From Candidatus Fischerbacteria bacterium RBG_13_37_8 (GTDB taxonomy: Bacteria > Acidobacteriota > HRBIN11 > MFGW01): DNA of 13,732 bases. Made by a program: the position numbers and the translations under genes. The notes under the pieces were generated by a model. The model was given only the letters and a program-made list of their open reading frames with translations. It had not been told where the DNA came from and made no database searches. The stretch lies in assembly GCA_001780385.1 (NCBI GenBank), contig MFGW01000053.1, positions 2,680-16,411 of the forward strand, written 5' to 3'. Shown piece by piece: positions 1 through 8,014 of this stretch. How positions within the stretch are numbered: the first letter of the stretch is position 1; each line of letters starts with the position of its first letter.

Positions 1-1
1 T

Positions 2-1879
2 AATGTTACTGATCCTGTCACCGGTAGCTTCGCAATGGAATTGCCTATCGAAGCGATCCAAACCATACAAACATACACCAACTCATACTCCGCTGAATAT
101 GGAAAATATACAGGCGGCATCGTTAATATCGCTACCCTGGCAGGTAAAAATAAGTGGGAATTTAAATTCAATGATTTTATGCCACGATTGCGTATTAAAA
201 ACGGTACCATCCAGGGTATCGAAGCATTCACTCCGCGCCTTGTGATATCCGGGCCTCTCGTGGCTTCAAAATTATTCCTTTCGCAAGCTCTCAACTACAA
301 TTTCGTGCGCACCACTATTTATGACCTGGATGTTCCCGATAATGAGAGAAAGTACCGTAACTTAAACTCCTTGACTCAATTAGATTATGTTATTAATTCT
401 AAGAATCATCTCTCCTTCACACTGTCTTTCTTCCCGCAATCCACCACGAATTTCGGCATAGACCAGCTCCATCCTCCTGAAGTATCACCTCTTCAAGAAC
501 AATACGGCTGGAATATCGGTCTCTATTATCAAAATACTTCCTCGGAAGGGGGAGTATTTGAAAGCATGCTCAGCATTAAAAGATTTGACTCGAAAATTAT
601 CCCTGATTCTGGAAATGACATGTACCTTACGATTGATGGCGTCCGCAATAATTACTTCAACAGGCAGGTGCGCAATAGCTACCGCTATGCATTCCTCAAT
701 ACCTATACTTTCCCCTCCTACCAATGGCATGGAGAACATATCACTAAGATAGGAGCTGAAACCGATTATATTACCTATGATGGAGAAAGCGTATACTATC
801 CTATCAATATTTACCGTGCCGATAGCTCTCTGAGTAGAAAAATAACCTTTTCGGGTTCACCCTTGATTGGTCAACATACTACTGAATTAAGCATTTTTGC
901 ACAGGATAGCTGGACTATTAATCCAAAACTAACGCTTGAAACGGGTCTGCGCGCAGATAAAGATTTCCTTATCGATAATCTCTATTTAGCACCAAGATTT
1001 GGCTTCGTCCTTAATGTATTCGAAGATAAAAAAACACTTCTGCGAGGAGGCTTCGGACTGTTCTATGATAAACTTCTGCTGAATGCAACAGATTTCCCTG
1101 GTTTTCAGGAACGAAGTGAATACTATTATCCCAGAGATGGTGAACCGTATGGTATTGCCTATAACAATGTATTCACAGGGAAAATCAAACTGCCCCGCAG
1201 TCTTACTTATAATCTCGAATTAGACCAGCACATGGTAAATAATCTTGTTCTGCGTATCAATTATATGCATAGAAAAGGAAATAAAGAGTTGCTTATAATC
1301 CCCCAATACGATTCACCTGGACATGCTCTCCTTGCACTCAGCAGCACCGGCACATCATCCTATCAAGCTCTGGAATTGACACTCCGTTACGATTTTTACA
1401 ATAGCTTCCTTGTCTTTTCCTATATCAGGTCACAGACAAAAGGCGATTTGAACAGTTTCAGTCGCCTCTTCGGTGATCTCCACGAACCAGTAATTAGACC
1501 TAATTATTACTCCATTCTCCAAACGGATAATCCGAACCGTTTCCTTATCTGGGGTGTATTGCGTCTCCCTTATGGATTCATTTTTTCTCCTATCTATGAA
1601 TACCACACCGGCTTTCCTTACAGCGCTGTAGATGAAAATCAAAACTATTCCGGCACTATCCAGGGATACCGGTTCCCTGACTTTCATCAACTGGATATTC
1701 GCCTCACTAAAAATATTAAAATAAAAAAATATGAGATTATGGTTGGCTTCAAAGTCTATAATATCATTAACCGGTTTAATCCTCGTGATGTCATAAATAA
1801 TATAGATTCACCCTACTTTGGTTCTTTCTATAATCATATAGGACCTCAGCTTCGCGGCGTCTTTGAAATCCTCTATTAA
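2..1879 (+). CDS. TonB-dependent receptor-type outer membrane protein (5' truncated)
   Basis: The frame is open from base 2, so the start and any signal peptide or carboxypeptidase-like N-terminal domain lie left of the window; 625 residues are visible. The first visible residues look like the end of a TonB plug domain: a stretch ending in SAEYGKYTGGIVNIAT resembles the SAEYG...GG.VN.. segment of Oar-like and related TonB-dependent receptors. The rest is typical beta-barrel sequence: alternating aromatic and polar residues, FAQDSW followed by PKLTLETGLR, and LAPRFGF followed by LLRGGFGLFYDK, all common in this receptor class. The protein ends in tyrosine, as expected of an outer membrane barrel recognised by the BAM complex. 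The substrate cannot be inferred. A 151-bp gap separates it from the next gene, so co-transcription is possible but unproven. No strong intrinsic terminator follows. Confidence 0.85.
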   Translation, partial: NVTDPVTGSFAMELPIEAIQTIQTYTNSYSAEYGKYTGGIVNIATLAGKNKWEFKFNDFMPRLRIKNGTIQGIEAFTPRLVISGPLVASKLFLSQALNYNFVRTTIYDLDVPDNERKYRNLNSLTQLDYVINSKNHLSFTLSFFPQSTTNFGIDQLHPPEVSPLQEQYGWNIGLYYQNTSSEGGVFESMLSIKRFDSKIIPDSGNDMYLTIDGVRNNYFNRQVRNSYRYAFLNTYTFPSYQWHGEHITKIGAETDYITYDGESVYYPINIYRADSSLSRKITFSGSPLIGQHTTELSIFAQDSWTINPKLTLETGLRADKDFLIDNLYLAPRFGFVLNVFEDKKTLLRGGFGLFYDKLLLNATDFPGFQERSEYYYPRDGEPYGIAYNNVFTGKIKLPRSLTYNLELDQHMVNNLVLRINYMHRKGNKELLIIPQYDSPGHALLALSSTGTSSYQALELTLRYDFYNSFLVFSYIRSQTKGDLNSFSRLFGDLHEPVIRPNYYSILQTDNPNRFLIWGVLRLPYGFIFSPIYEYHTGFPYSAVDENQNYSGTIQGYRFPDFHQLDIRLTKNIKIKKYEIMVGFKVYNIINRFNPRDVINNIDSPYFGSFYNHIGPQLRGVFEILY

Positions 1880-1940
1880 TCTTAGGCGCTTAAATACTTG
1901 TTATAAGCTTGCAATAATGATTAATCTCTGTTACAATTAC

Positions 1941-1962
1941 CCAGTTTAAAGAATTAATCTGG
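1941..1962 (+). promoter_or_regulatory. Imperfect hairpin in the gap before the secreted cassette
   Basis: A 22-nt inverted repeat runs from CCAG to CTGG, with a nine-pair stem (one T-T mismatch) around an AGAA loop. No T-tract follows it, so it is a poor intrinsic terminator. It could be an operator or an mRNA structure. The same gap holds three copies of TTGCAAT (1909-1915, 1980-1986, 2009-2015). Function is unknown. Confidence 0.3.
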
Positions 1963-2030
1963 CTGTGACATAATAATAATTGCAATCCAAAAGTATCAAA
2001 TAGCATGCTTGCAATTTCAGCAAAGAGCTT

Positions 2031-2954
2031 ATGAAAAAAGCGATACTTATATGTTTATTGTTAATCTTGTGTATTCAAGATGGAATTAAGCTATCAGATC
2101 TGCCAAACGTTAATCTGTCAATGGTACCAGCAACTTTTAATGTAATTCCTCCAAGTCCAAAAGATGCCATTGGAGGTTCTCAATTTGCAAGAATGACAAC
2201 GAACATGACATCAGCCCAGAGACAAGAAGCTGCTTTACAAGAATTACGCAGAGGTAACATCCCCAAATTTATGCGGACATTTTTACCTGTTGTTTTGACA
2301 TACGTACCAGATTCTACCGGGGAAACCATAACTGCTGTTATCTGGGTTTCTCCCGATTATCTTTCAATTGGTTCTGACAATGACTTTCTGAGAATCCCAC
2401 TTTCATACCCATCTGCCGTTACCATTGCTTCAGAACTCGGTTGTGTTCTACCAACCAGGAAAATAGTAGATGCAATATATCAGCAATCGTTCTTTCATTA
2501 TATTCCACAGCCTTTGCCACCTGGGCCTGAAATGTGTTCCAATAACTATTTTCTTAGGCATCAGAGAAAAATTGAGCAACAAAGTATGAAAGGCTCATTG
2601 GGAAAACTTGTTTCAGGGCATAAAAAAGATTTAGTTCTTACTAACCGTCTTTGGGCTAAACCTGGGCGCGTGGCTATTTATGGATGGCATAAAATGAATG
2701 AAGAACCTATCCAGCCCTTAAGCACTGTTCATTGTGCAAGTTATGCAGATTACAGCCATGGCGTTCGCCTCGTCTATCAAATAGCACTGATAAATGGGCA
2801 CTATCATTCTATTTATGATGTTCTTGAGGATTCAACGCTTGCGCCAGTTTTAACGTATGAAGGGACAATTTTCAATAGCCGAGACCTGATGACCTTCCCT
2901 TCCTTAAAACAAAACAGGATGGCGTTTCGTAATACAACTGGATTAAGGGAATGA
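2031..2954 (+). CDS. Exported protein of unknown function with HKKD, YGWH and DYSHG motifs
   Basis: This 307-residue protein starts with a hydrophobic export signal (MKKAILICLLLILCI), so it should act outside the cytoplasm. I cannot assign it to a named enzyme family. The C-terminal half holds clusters of residues that look like an active site: GHKKD at about 196-200, IYGWH at 216-220, and a histidine-rich run with VHCASYADYSHG at about 233-244, followed by RLV. Several His, Asp and Tyr residues in short motifs suggest a hydrolase or metal-binding site, but that is inference. The start has only a weak ribosome site (AAAGAG). Its stop overlaps the next start as ATGA, so the two genes are probably translationally coupled, and the two following genes also encode exported proteins. 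Confidence 0.75.
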   Translation: MKKAILICLLLILCIQDGIKLSDLPNVNLSMVPATFNVIPPSPKDAIGGSQFARMTTNMTSAQRQEAALQELRRGNIPKFMRTFLPVVLTYVPDSTGETITAVIWVSPDYLSIGSDNDFLRIPLSYPSAVTIASELGCVLPTRKIVDAIYQQSFFHYIPQPLPPGPEMCSNNYFLRHQRKIEQQSMKGSLGKLVSGHKKDLVLTNRLWAKPGRVAIYGWHKMNEEPIQPLSTVHCASYADYSHGVRLVYQIALINGHYHSIYDVLEDSTLAPVLTYEGTIFNSRDLMTFPSLKQNRMAFRNTTGLRE

Positions 2955-4738
2955 TAAAATGTCGTAAATTAGATATCCTACTTTTCATAATATTTGTTTT
3001 GCATTCACTGTTGCTACGTTCTCAAGAATTTGAAGTCAAGCCCCCGCCACAAGAGCAAATCAATCAATACAAAACGCTTAAATCAAAAACTATTTTCGAG
3101 CTTCAACCATTCCGCACAACATCCTCAATTAAGATACGTACCAAGGCCGGGGAACAGGGCGAAGCAACCCTCGTGAACCTTAATCCCTATATTAATACAT
3201 GGTACATTCTTACTATTCATTGGGATAAGAGTTCATCTCCAATAATATTTCATCTGGAAAATCCAATGCCATACTTCAACACTTATTTTCTCGATGCGAC
3301 AAATCCCTATGGAATCGTTATAAAGACGATAAAAATAAATTACACTTGTAATCTTTGGTTGGCTTTTCAAACTGGTTTATTCGAGGAAACAAGAAAAAGT
3401 TCATTGCCTTTCACTGCCTTATGTGGAGGATATTTATATGTACGAAATAAGATAAAAGGGAACAAAACAATTATTGAATCAGCAACAGATTTTCTTCGCC
3501 GTCACGTGCCTGGAGGGGAAAATATTTCCAAGCTTTTCAAAGAAAATATCTATAAAGACAAGTTTGCAAGAACCTCAAAAATAACTAAGAATAAAAAATC
3601 TCAGGAGCAGGATTCACAACCGTCTTTTCCGGGTTTGCCGATCGCCGCTTCAGTAGATCCTGATTATGCAAAATCATACCTTGAACCTGATGAACTGGGA
3701 TTGCCACTTGATAATAATGAAACAGGCAAGAAATTATTCTGTGGACAATGGTATCCTCTACAAGGTCATGAGGGAGTATTTTTCAGTGTCATACAGTCGA
3801 ATATGGCGTCTAAAGAAATAATTGAAAGTCAGTTTGGTCGCGTAAAACATCTGGATACTGTTGAACAATCTGCTCTTGTATATCTTGTAGCATTTGATTT
3901 AAATTTATATGAGGTGGGATATGAAATAGGAACGGAGCATCCGAGTGTTGAATGGTCCGACAAAACGCTTCCTTCCATGAAAGATAAAACATTGCCAGGA
4001 CCTGATGGGATTGGCAAAGTTGATCCTCTCATTAATACTGGTATTATTCGGCCCGATAACATGCATCGAGTAATTGCTACTTTTGCAGGTGGTTTTAAAA
4101 GATATCATGGCGCTTTTCACAATGGTCCCCTTGCTCTCAAAAATCATGGCAGTCATTACGGATTTATTGAATATGGTGTTGTTCAGAGTAAATTGTTACC
4201 CGGATTAGCTACTATTATCATTCTTGATGATGGCTCTGTCTTACTAAAAACATGGCAGGAGACAGATGCTAAATTATTACCCTATATACGTCATGCACGT
4301 CAAAACGGCGTTCCTATCATAGAGTTGGAGCCTACAAAAAATGTCGTTCTCCCCTCTGCTTATATAACAAATTCTCTTTTTGGAAATTGGTCTGGTTCAT
4401 CTGATGGTACCTATCGAACACTCCGTGCCGGTATCGCAATACAGGAAAGCTCAGAAAGCCATTATCTCATTTATGGATACTTTTCTACCGCGACACCATC
4501 TGCCATGGCACGAATCTTTCAATCATATCACTGCACCTATGCAATGCTTACTGATATGAATGCACTGGAGCATACGTACATGGCTTCTTACACCCGAACC
4601 GATACTGGGATTCAAATCAATCACTTGATAAAAGGCATGAATGTACTGGACAAAAACATAAAAAATACTCTGGTGCCTCGCTTTTTAGGTTTTTCGGACA
4701 ATCGTGATTTTTTTCATATTATGAAGAAGCAAAACTGA
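2951..4738 (+). CDS. Exported protein with C-terminal phosphodiester-glycosidase-like (NAGPA-like) domain
   Basis: The protein has 595 residues. Residues 1-25 form a hydrophobic signal peptide or anchor. A beta-rich N-terminal region follows (about 40-200), with LNPYINTWYILTIHW and LCGGYLYVRN as distinctive stretches, then a low-complexity linker rich in Lys and Gln. From about residue 355 the order of elements recalls the NAGPA/phosphodiester glycosidase fold: HRVIATFAGGF (372-382), a strand with ILDDGSV, then LRAGIAIQ, an S/T-rich turn and a late Asp-containing strand (TDMNALEH, 534-541). The usual LDGGGSS signature is not present in recognisable form, so catalytic activity is doubtful. The ATG overlaps the upstream stop and sits directly behind AAGGGA. 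Its own stop overlaps the next start (TGATG). The fold call is moderate; the gene itself is secure. Confidence 0.8.
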   Translation: MIKCRKLDILLFIIFVLHSLLLRSQEFEVKPPPQEQINQYKTLKSKTIFELQPFRTTSSIKIRTKAGEQGEATLVNLNPYINTWYILTIHWDKSSSPIIFHLENPMPYFNTYFLDATNPYGIVIKTIKINYTCNLWLAFQTGLFEETRKSSLPFTALCGGYLYVRNKIKGNKTIIESATDFLRRHVPGGENISKLFKENIYKDKFARTSKITKNKKSQEQDSQPSFPGLPIAASVDPDYAKSYLEPDELGLPLDNNETGKKLFCGQWYPLQGHEGVFFSVIQSNMASKEIIESQFGRVKHLDTVEQSALVYLVAFDLNLYEVGYEIGTEHPSVEWSDKTLPSMKDKTLPGPDGIGKVDPLINTGIIRPDNMHRVIATFAGGFKRYHGAFHNGPLALKNHGSHYGFIEYGVVQSKLLPGLATIIILDDGSVLLKTWQETDAKLLPYIRHARQNGVPIIELEPTKNVVLPSAYITNSLFGNWSGSSDGTYRTLRAGIAIQESSESHYLIYGYFSTATPSAMARIFQSYHCTYAMLTDMNALEHTYMASYTRTDTGIQINHLIKGMNVLDKNIKNTLVPRFLGFSDNRDFFHIMKKQN

Positions 4739-5832
4739 TGAACTTACCTAAAATCATATTATCGCTACTTTTCATTTTTTTAACGCAAGCAGAAATACTG
4801 CAACAGAAAGAAAACCAGGAATTAGCTGCGCAAAATGAAATTCTTTTCAAACATTTAAAACAAACACATAATCTCACCGATGAACAAATAATAAAAATCA
4901 AAGCAATTTTTACACAGTCCAGCTATATAAGCCAGGGCAATCCTATCATTACAAAGCATCCGGTAACTGAAGAAAAATGCAAAGCTATGCTACAGGAGAA
5001 TTATATCTCTTATGAAAATCCACGTTTTGAAAAAATATGCGGTAATAAATATATGGCGCCTTTGTATGATCCAGAAACAAAAGTGGAGGAGGAAGCAAGC
5101 GTTTGTATTGATCAATTTGAGTTTCCAAACATCCCCTGTTCCTATCCAGTAGTATGGGTCAGAGCAAATGAGGCAGTGATTTTATGCGAAATTCTCGGCA
5201 AACGGATGTGTGATGCACATGAATGGGAAGGCGCCTGTAATGGAAATTTATTAGAGCCGGACTACCAGTTTGATCTAGCAACTGAAAAAGATCCAAACAC
5301 CGCAATAAAATTAATGCGTCAATTTCACGATAAGAAATGGGGAAAAAATAAAAAATGGGGGTATGGTAACAAATATCGTAAAGGAGCATGCGCAACTGGC
5401 AGTTATAAGAACGAGAAATGCCAGGGTGGGGATTGGTCACGATGCGGATCAAATACCTATCCCTCAGGTTATTTTCCCAAATGCAAAAGCGCTTTGGAAG
5501 TTTATGATATGCATGGAAATGCAGCAGAACATATGAACCTTCCTTTAGCGGAAAGTCAAATGTCAAGCAAGGGAAGTAAACAGCTCGGTTATACAGAAAT
5601 GAAAGGAAGCTGGTTTGTTTTTGACACCTATTACGCACACGAAGACTGGTGTCGCTGGCGTGCTCCATTTTGGCATGGCAGCAAGGTCATGGATAAAAAC
5701 AGTCATCATAACTATCATCTTGGTTTCCGATGCTGCAAAACAATTAATCCACAAAAAAAAGAGCAGGGAGGAGGGTTCCCTGCTCTTTATCAGCTTTTGC
5801 CTTACTTTTTTACCAGGTGCAGACAAAATTAA
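4738..5832 (+). CDS. Exported cysteine-rich SUMF1/FGE-like protein
   Basis: The protein has 364 residues with a hydrophobic N-terminus (about 3-18) acting as a signal peptide. The region from about 120 to 335 matches the SUMF1/formylglycine-generating-enzyme fold. It has CIDQFEFPN followed by YPVVWVRANEAV, LGKRMCDAHEWEGAC (the common GKRL..E.EWE.A pattern), DMHGNAAEH at about 257-265 (the GNV.EW position), then KGSW and finally HLGFRCC at 327-333. The W-C pair that usually follows GNV.E is missing, so true sulfatase-activating FGE chemistry is unlikely; a structural, binding or other SUMF1-type role is more probable. About 14 cysteines in the main domain suit a disulfide-rich periplasmic or secreted protein. 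The last ~30 residues are encoded through a terminator hairpin and look like run-on sequence. The 3' end overlaps the convergent barrel gene by 23 bp. Confidence 0.8.
   Translation: MNLPKIILSLLFIFLTQAEILQQKENQELAAQNEILFKHLKQTHNLTDEQIIKIKAIFTQSSYISQGNPIITKHPVTEEKCKAMLQENYISYENPRFEKICGNKYMAPLYDPETKVEEEASVCIDQFEFPNIPCSYPVVWVRANEAVILCEILGKRMCDAHEWEGACNGNLLEPDYQFDLATEKDPNTAIKLMRQFHDKKWGKNKKWGYGNKYRKGACATGSYKNEKCQGGDWSRCGSNTYPSGYFPKCKSALEVYDMHGNAAEHMNLPLAESQMSSKGSKQLGYTEMKGSWFVFDTYYAHEDWCRWRAPFWHGSKVMDKNSHHNYHLGFRCCKTINPQKKEQGGGFPALYQLLPYFFTRCRQN
5753..5788 (-). terminator. Strong intrinsic terminator of the cytochrome/barrel operon
   Basis: A perfect 12-bp inverted repeat (AAAGAGCAGGGA at 5758-5769, TCCCTGCTCTTT at 5777-5788) surrounds a 7-nt loop. 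Read on the minus strand, the hairpin is followed by eight T residues (complement of A 5753-5760), the classic intrinsic terminator form. It lies 22 bp beyond the stop of the minus-strand barrel gene. On the plus strand only TTT follows the GC-rich part, so plus-strand termination would be weaker. The element lies inside the last codons of the SUMF1-like gene. Confidence 0.85.
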
Positions 5833-8002
5833 GAAATCCTACATGATATTTGTAAGCGGGCTCGAGGGCTGCGAGGAATATACCACCGCTTGAGCCTTGC
5901 ATATCTACCTTTGTATCATTTCTTGCTATATCATCAAGATCATATTGTTCGTACCAGTAACCAATCGTCGTAAGAAAATGTTCGCTGTGTCTGAATACGA
6001 GTTTTACCTTTGCTGAATTCAATGTGGTCACATCAAGTGGTTTGGTAAAATTAACAACTGAATCAGGTGTTCCGCCCGGAGGTGAGTACATGTATGAATC
6101 ACCTTTTACTTTCGAATAGGTGTAGTAGACATACAGGTTGACCTTATCTTTTTTCAGAGCAGTATTAAAACCACCACCAAACGTATTAGCTTTATCTGTC
6201 AATGATAATGACCAGTCATCAATAGTCCTGGTAGAGACTACAGAGCCGGATTGACGCGATTTCTGATCCGAATCGTACTTTTCATACGAATAGAAAGCAA
6301 AAATTCCGGTATTTTCTGTTGCATGATAGGTAAGATCGAGCGACACCATTGAAAATTCGCTGTTGAGCAGACCATAATCAGATTTCGGATAATCATCTTT
6401 TCCCATCATGTAGCCAAGACTCACGTCAAACTTTTCCATCGGCATAAGATCAACAAGTATATTTAAAGCATCTCTATCTCTATTTGCTTCATGGTATCTT
6501 TTGAAATTAAAAGTTCCTGGAACAGGAGGCGGGTAAATTTCCTTTTCGCCATCCAGCGACCATTCTCTTTTTGAATGCTGGTAGCCCAGTCTTAACATGA
6601 GCCAATCGGTAAGTGTGCTATCTATTGAAGCTTTAAAAGTACCTTCATCGCTTGTACCTTCATCTTCCTCTCCAAGCTTACGATCAATACTGGAGAAACT
6701 GTATCCAACTTTAAAGGTAGTATTCTTGAGTAGATTAAAACTGATATCACCAAAGTACTTTTTCGGTGAGTACGAGTAAGGTTCAACAATTAAAGGAACT
6801 TCCTCCCATACCTGGTCAAATCTTACATAACCGGGTAAATGAAGTTCCTCCGTTTTATCTTCAAAATTATAATACCTGATGCCTGCGCTAATATTTACAC
6901 CTTTAGTAATTTTTGAAGTAAATGTAAGATTAAGATTTGCAACATTAGCTTTTGCATTTGCTGAGTTAGCGGGCGCACTTAGCGCAAATGGAATTTCTTC
7001 AGCTATCGAATGATTGATTGTATAGGGAAGGAGTGGCTCATTCTGTGAAAATTTGCCATAGGAAAAGGAACCATTCAAACGTGCTGATTTAAATAATTTC
7101 AGCGAAGCATTAAGGTATACTTTTTGCGCCATATTCGAAGGAGAAAGCGCCAGTTCGCCTCTTGAAGTACCATCTCCAGGAGAATAGGCAGAACTGTAAG
7201 TGCGGTCAGTTATGCGGTAAAAATTATCCCATTGCAATGTTTGAATATCATTATCGAAAGCAGAAACCCAGACGCCGCCTCGCAATGTGCCCCAGTCCTT
7301 GGAATACTCGAGGTTCGCATCAACATTCGTAGTACGATAATCAATCGGTTCAGCTACTTCAATAGCATGGCTGAAACCAAGGGAAGCACCAAATGGTCTT
7401 GTTCCCTCACGTTTTTCATGGGATACATTCAGGTTCAGATTGAGCGGTACTGAATGTTCATAGCTGATATCGAGGGTAGTTTTTTTACGGTAAAGGGCAA
7501 GATCAATCTCATGAACACCAGTAAGAAAATTCGAAATCAATGCTTGACCTGCGGCTAATGGAGTAGCATTCTGCGCATCTGTCTGAATTTGATCAGCAAG
7601 TATATAAATTCCAGGAGCAGTTTCTACATAAAGTGTTTTTCCTTCATAACTGAATCTATGAGGTATCTCATCCCATCCTATAGAAACATTGTATTTCCCA
7701 TGTTTTCCCATAGAGAAAAGGTAATTCGCATCATCAAGACTGACATTGCTTGATTCGAAAGTGAGATACTTGTCGCCTTTATTGAGATTCACTTCAAAAT
7801 ATTTAAAGAAAAAACCATTAGGAACATCACGGTATTCATAGAATTTGGAAGAACGCAAATCTTCTTTCACTCCTTGCAACCCGGTTACCACTTTTCCACT
7901 CATCTTTACCTTGTCATCTTTTTTCTCTTCACCAGCTACGGTAAAACTGCATAATCCTGCAATTAAACCAACTATTAATAAACAATAGATTACTTTCTTC
8001 AT
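5810..8002 (-). CDS. MtrB/PioB-family outer membrane beta-barrel (decaheme cytochrome partner)
   Basis: This 730-residue protein has a clear signal peptide with likely cleavage near residue 24 (ending FTVAGEE). The mature part is alternating-residue beta-barrel sequence throughout, with repeated Y/F-rich strands such as FKVGYSFSSID, LMLRLGYQHSKREWSL and FDVSLGYMMGKDDYPKS. Length, the N-terminal GFFFKYFEVNL region and its place directly behind a decaheme cytochrome fit the MtrB/PioB family. That barrel sheathes an MtrA/PioA-type cytochrome to carry electrons through the outer membrane. The chain ends in Trp, as is normal for barrels. The CXXC motif near the N-terminus of Shewanella MtrB is absent; the only cysteines are two in the signal peptide and one near the C-terminus. 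A GGAGG site (8009-8013) lies between the upstream stop and this ATG. The two genes are 12 bp apart and surely co-transcribed. Confidence 0.88.
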   Translation of the reverse strand: MKKVIYCLLIVGLIAGLCSFTVAGEEKKDDKVKMSGKVVTGLQGVKEDLRSSKFYEYRDVPNGFFFKYFEVNLNKGDKYLTFESSNVSLDDANYLFSMGKHGKYNVSIGWDEIPHRFSYEGKTLYVETAPGIYILADQIQTDAQNATPLAAGQALISNFLTGVHEIDLALYRKKTTLDISYEHSVPLNLNLNVSHEKREGTRPFGASLGFSHAIEVAEPIDYRTTNVDANLEYSKDWGTLRGGVWVSAFDNDIQTLQWDNFYRITDRTYSSAYSPGDGTSRGELALSPSNMAQKVYLNASLKLFKSARLNGSFSYGKFSQNEPLLPYTINHSIAEEIPFALSAPANSANAKANVANLNLTFTSKITKGVNISAGIRYYNFEDKTEELHLPGYVRFDQVWEEVPLIVEPYSYSPKKYFGDISFNLLKNTTFKVGYSFSSIDRKLGEEDEGTSDEGTFKASIDSTLTDWLMLRLGYQHSKREWSLDGEKEIYPPPVPGTFNFKRYHEANRDRDALNILVDLMPMEKFDVSLGYMMGKDDYPKSDYGLLNSEFSMVSLDLTYHATENTGIFAFYSYEKYDSDQKSRQSGSVVSTRTIDDWSLSLTDKANTFGGGFNTALKKDKVNLYVYYTYSKVKGDSYMYSPPGGTPDSVVNFTKPLDVTTLNSAKVKLVFRHSEHFLTTIGYWYEQYDLDDIARNDTKVDMQGSSGGIFLAALEPAYKYHVGFLNFVCTW

Positions 8003-8014
8003 TTAAAACCTCCA

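Noticed and set aside
5159..5668. 169-residue open frame on the minus strand
   Set aside because: It is antisense to the SUMF1-like domain, with no recognisable motif or ribosome site.
4738..5832. Genuine formylglycine-generating enzyme activating a sulfatase
   Set aside because: The expected Trp-Cys after the GNV.E position is absent (GNAAEHMN) and no sulfatase gene is present.
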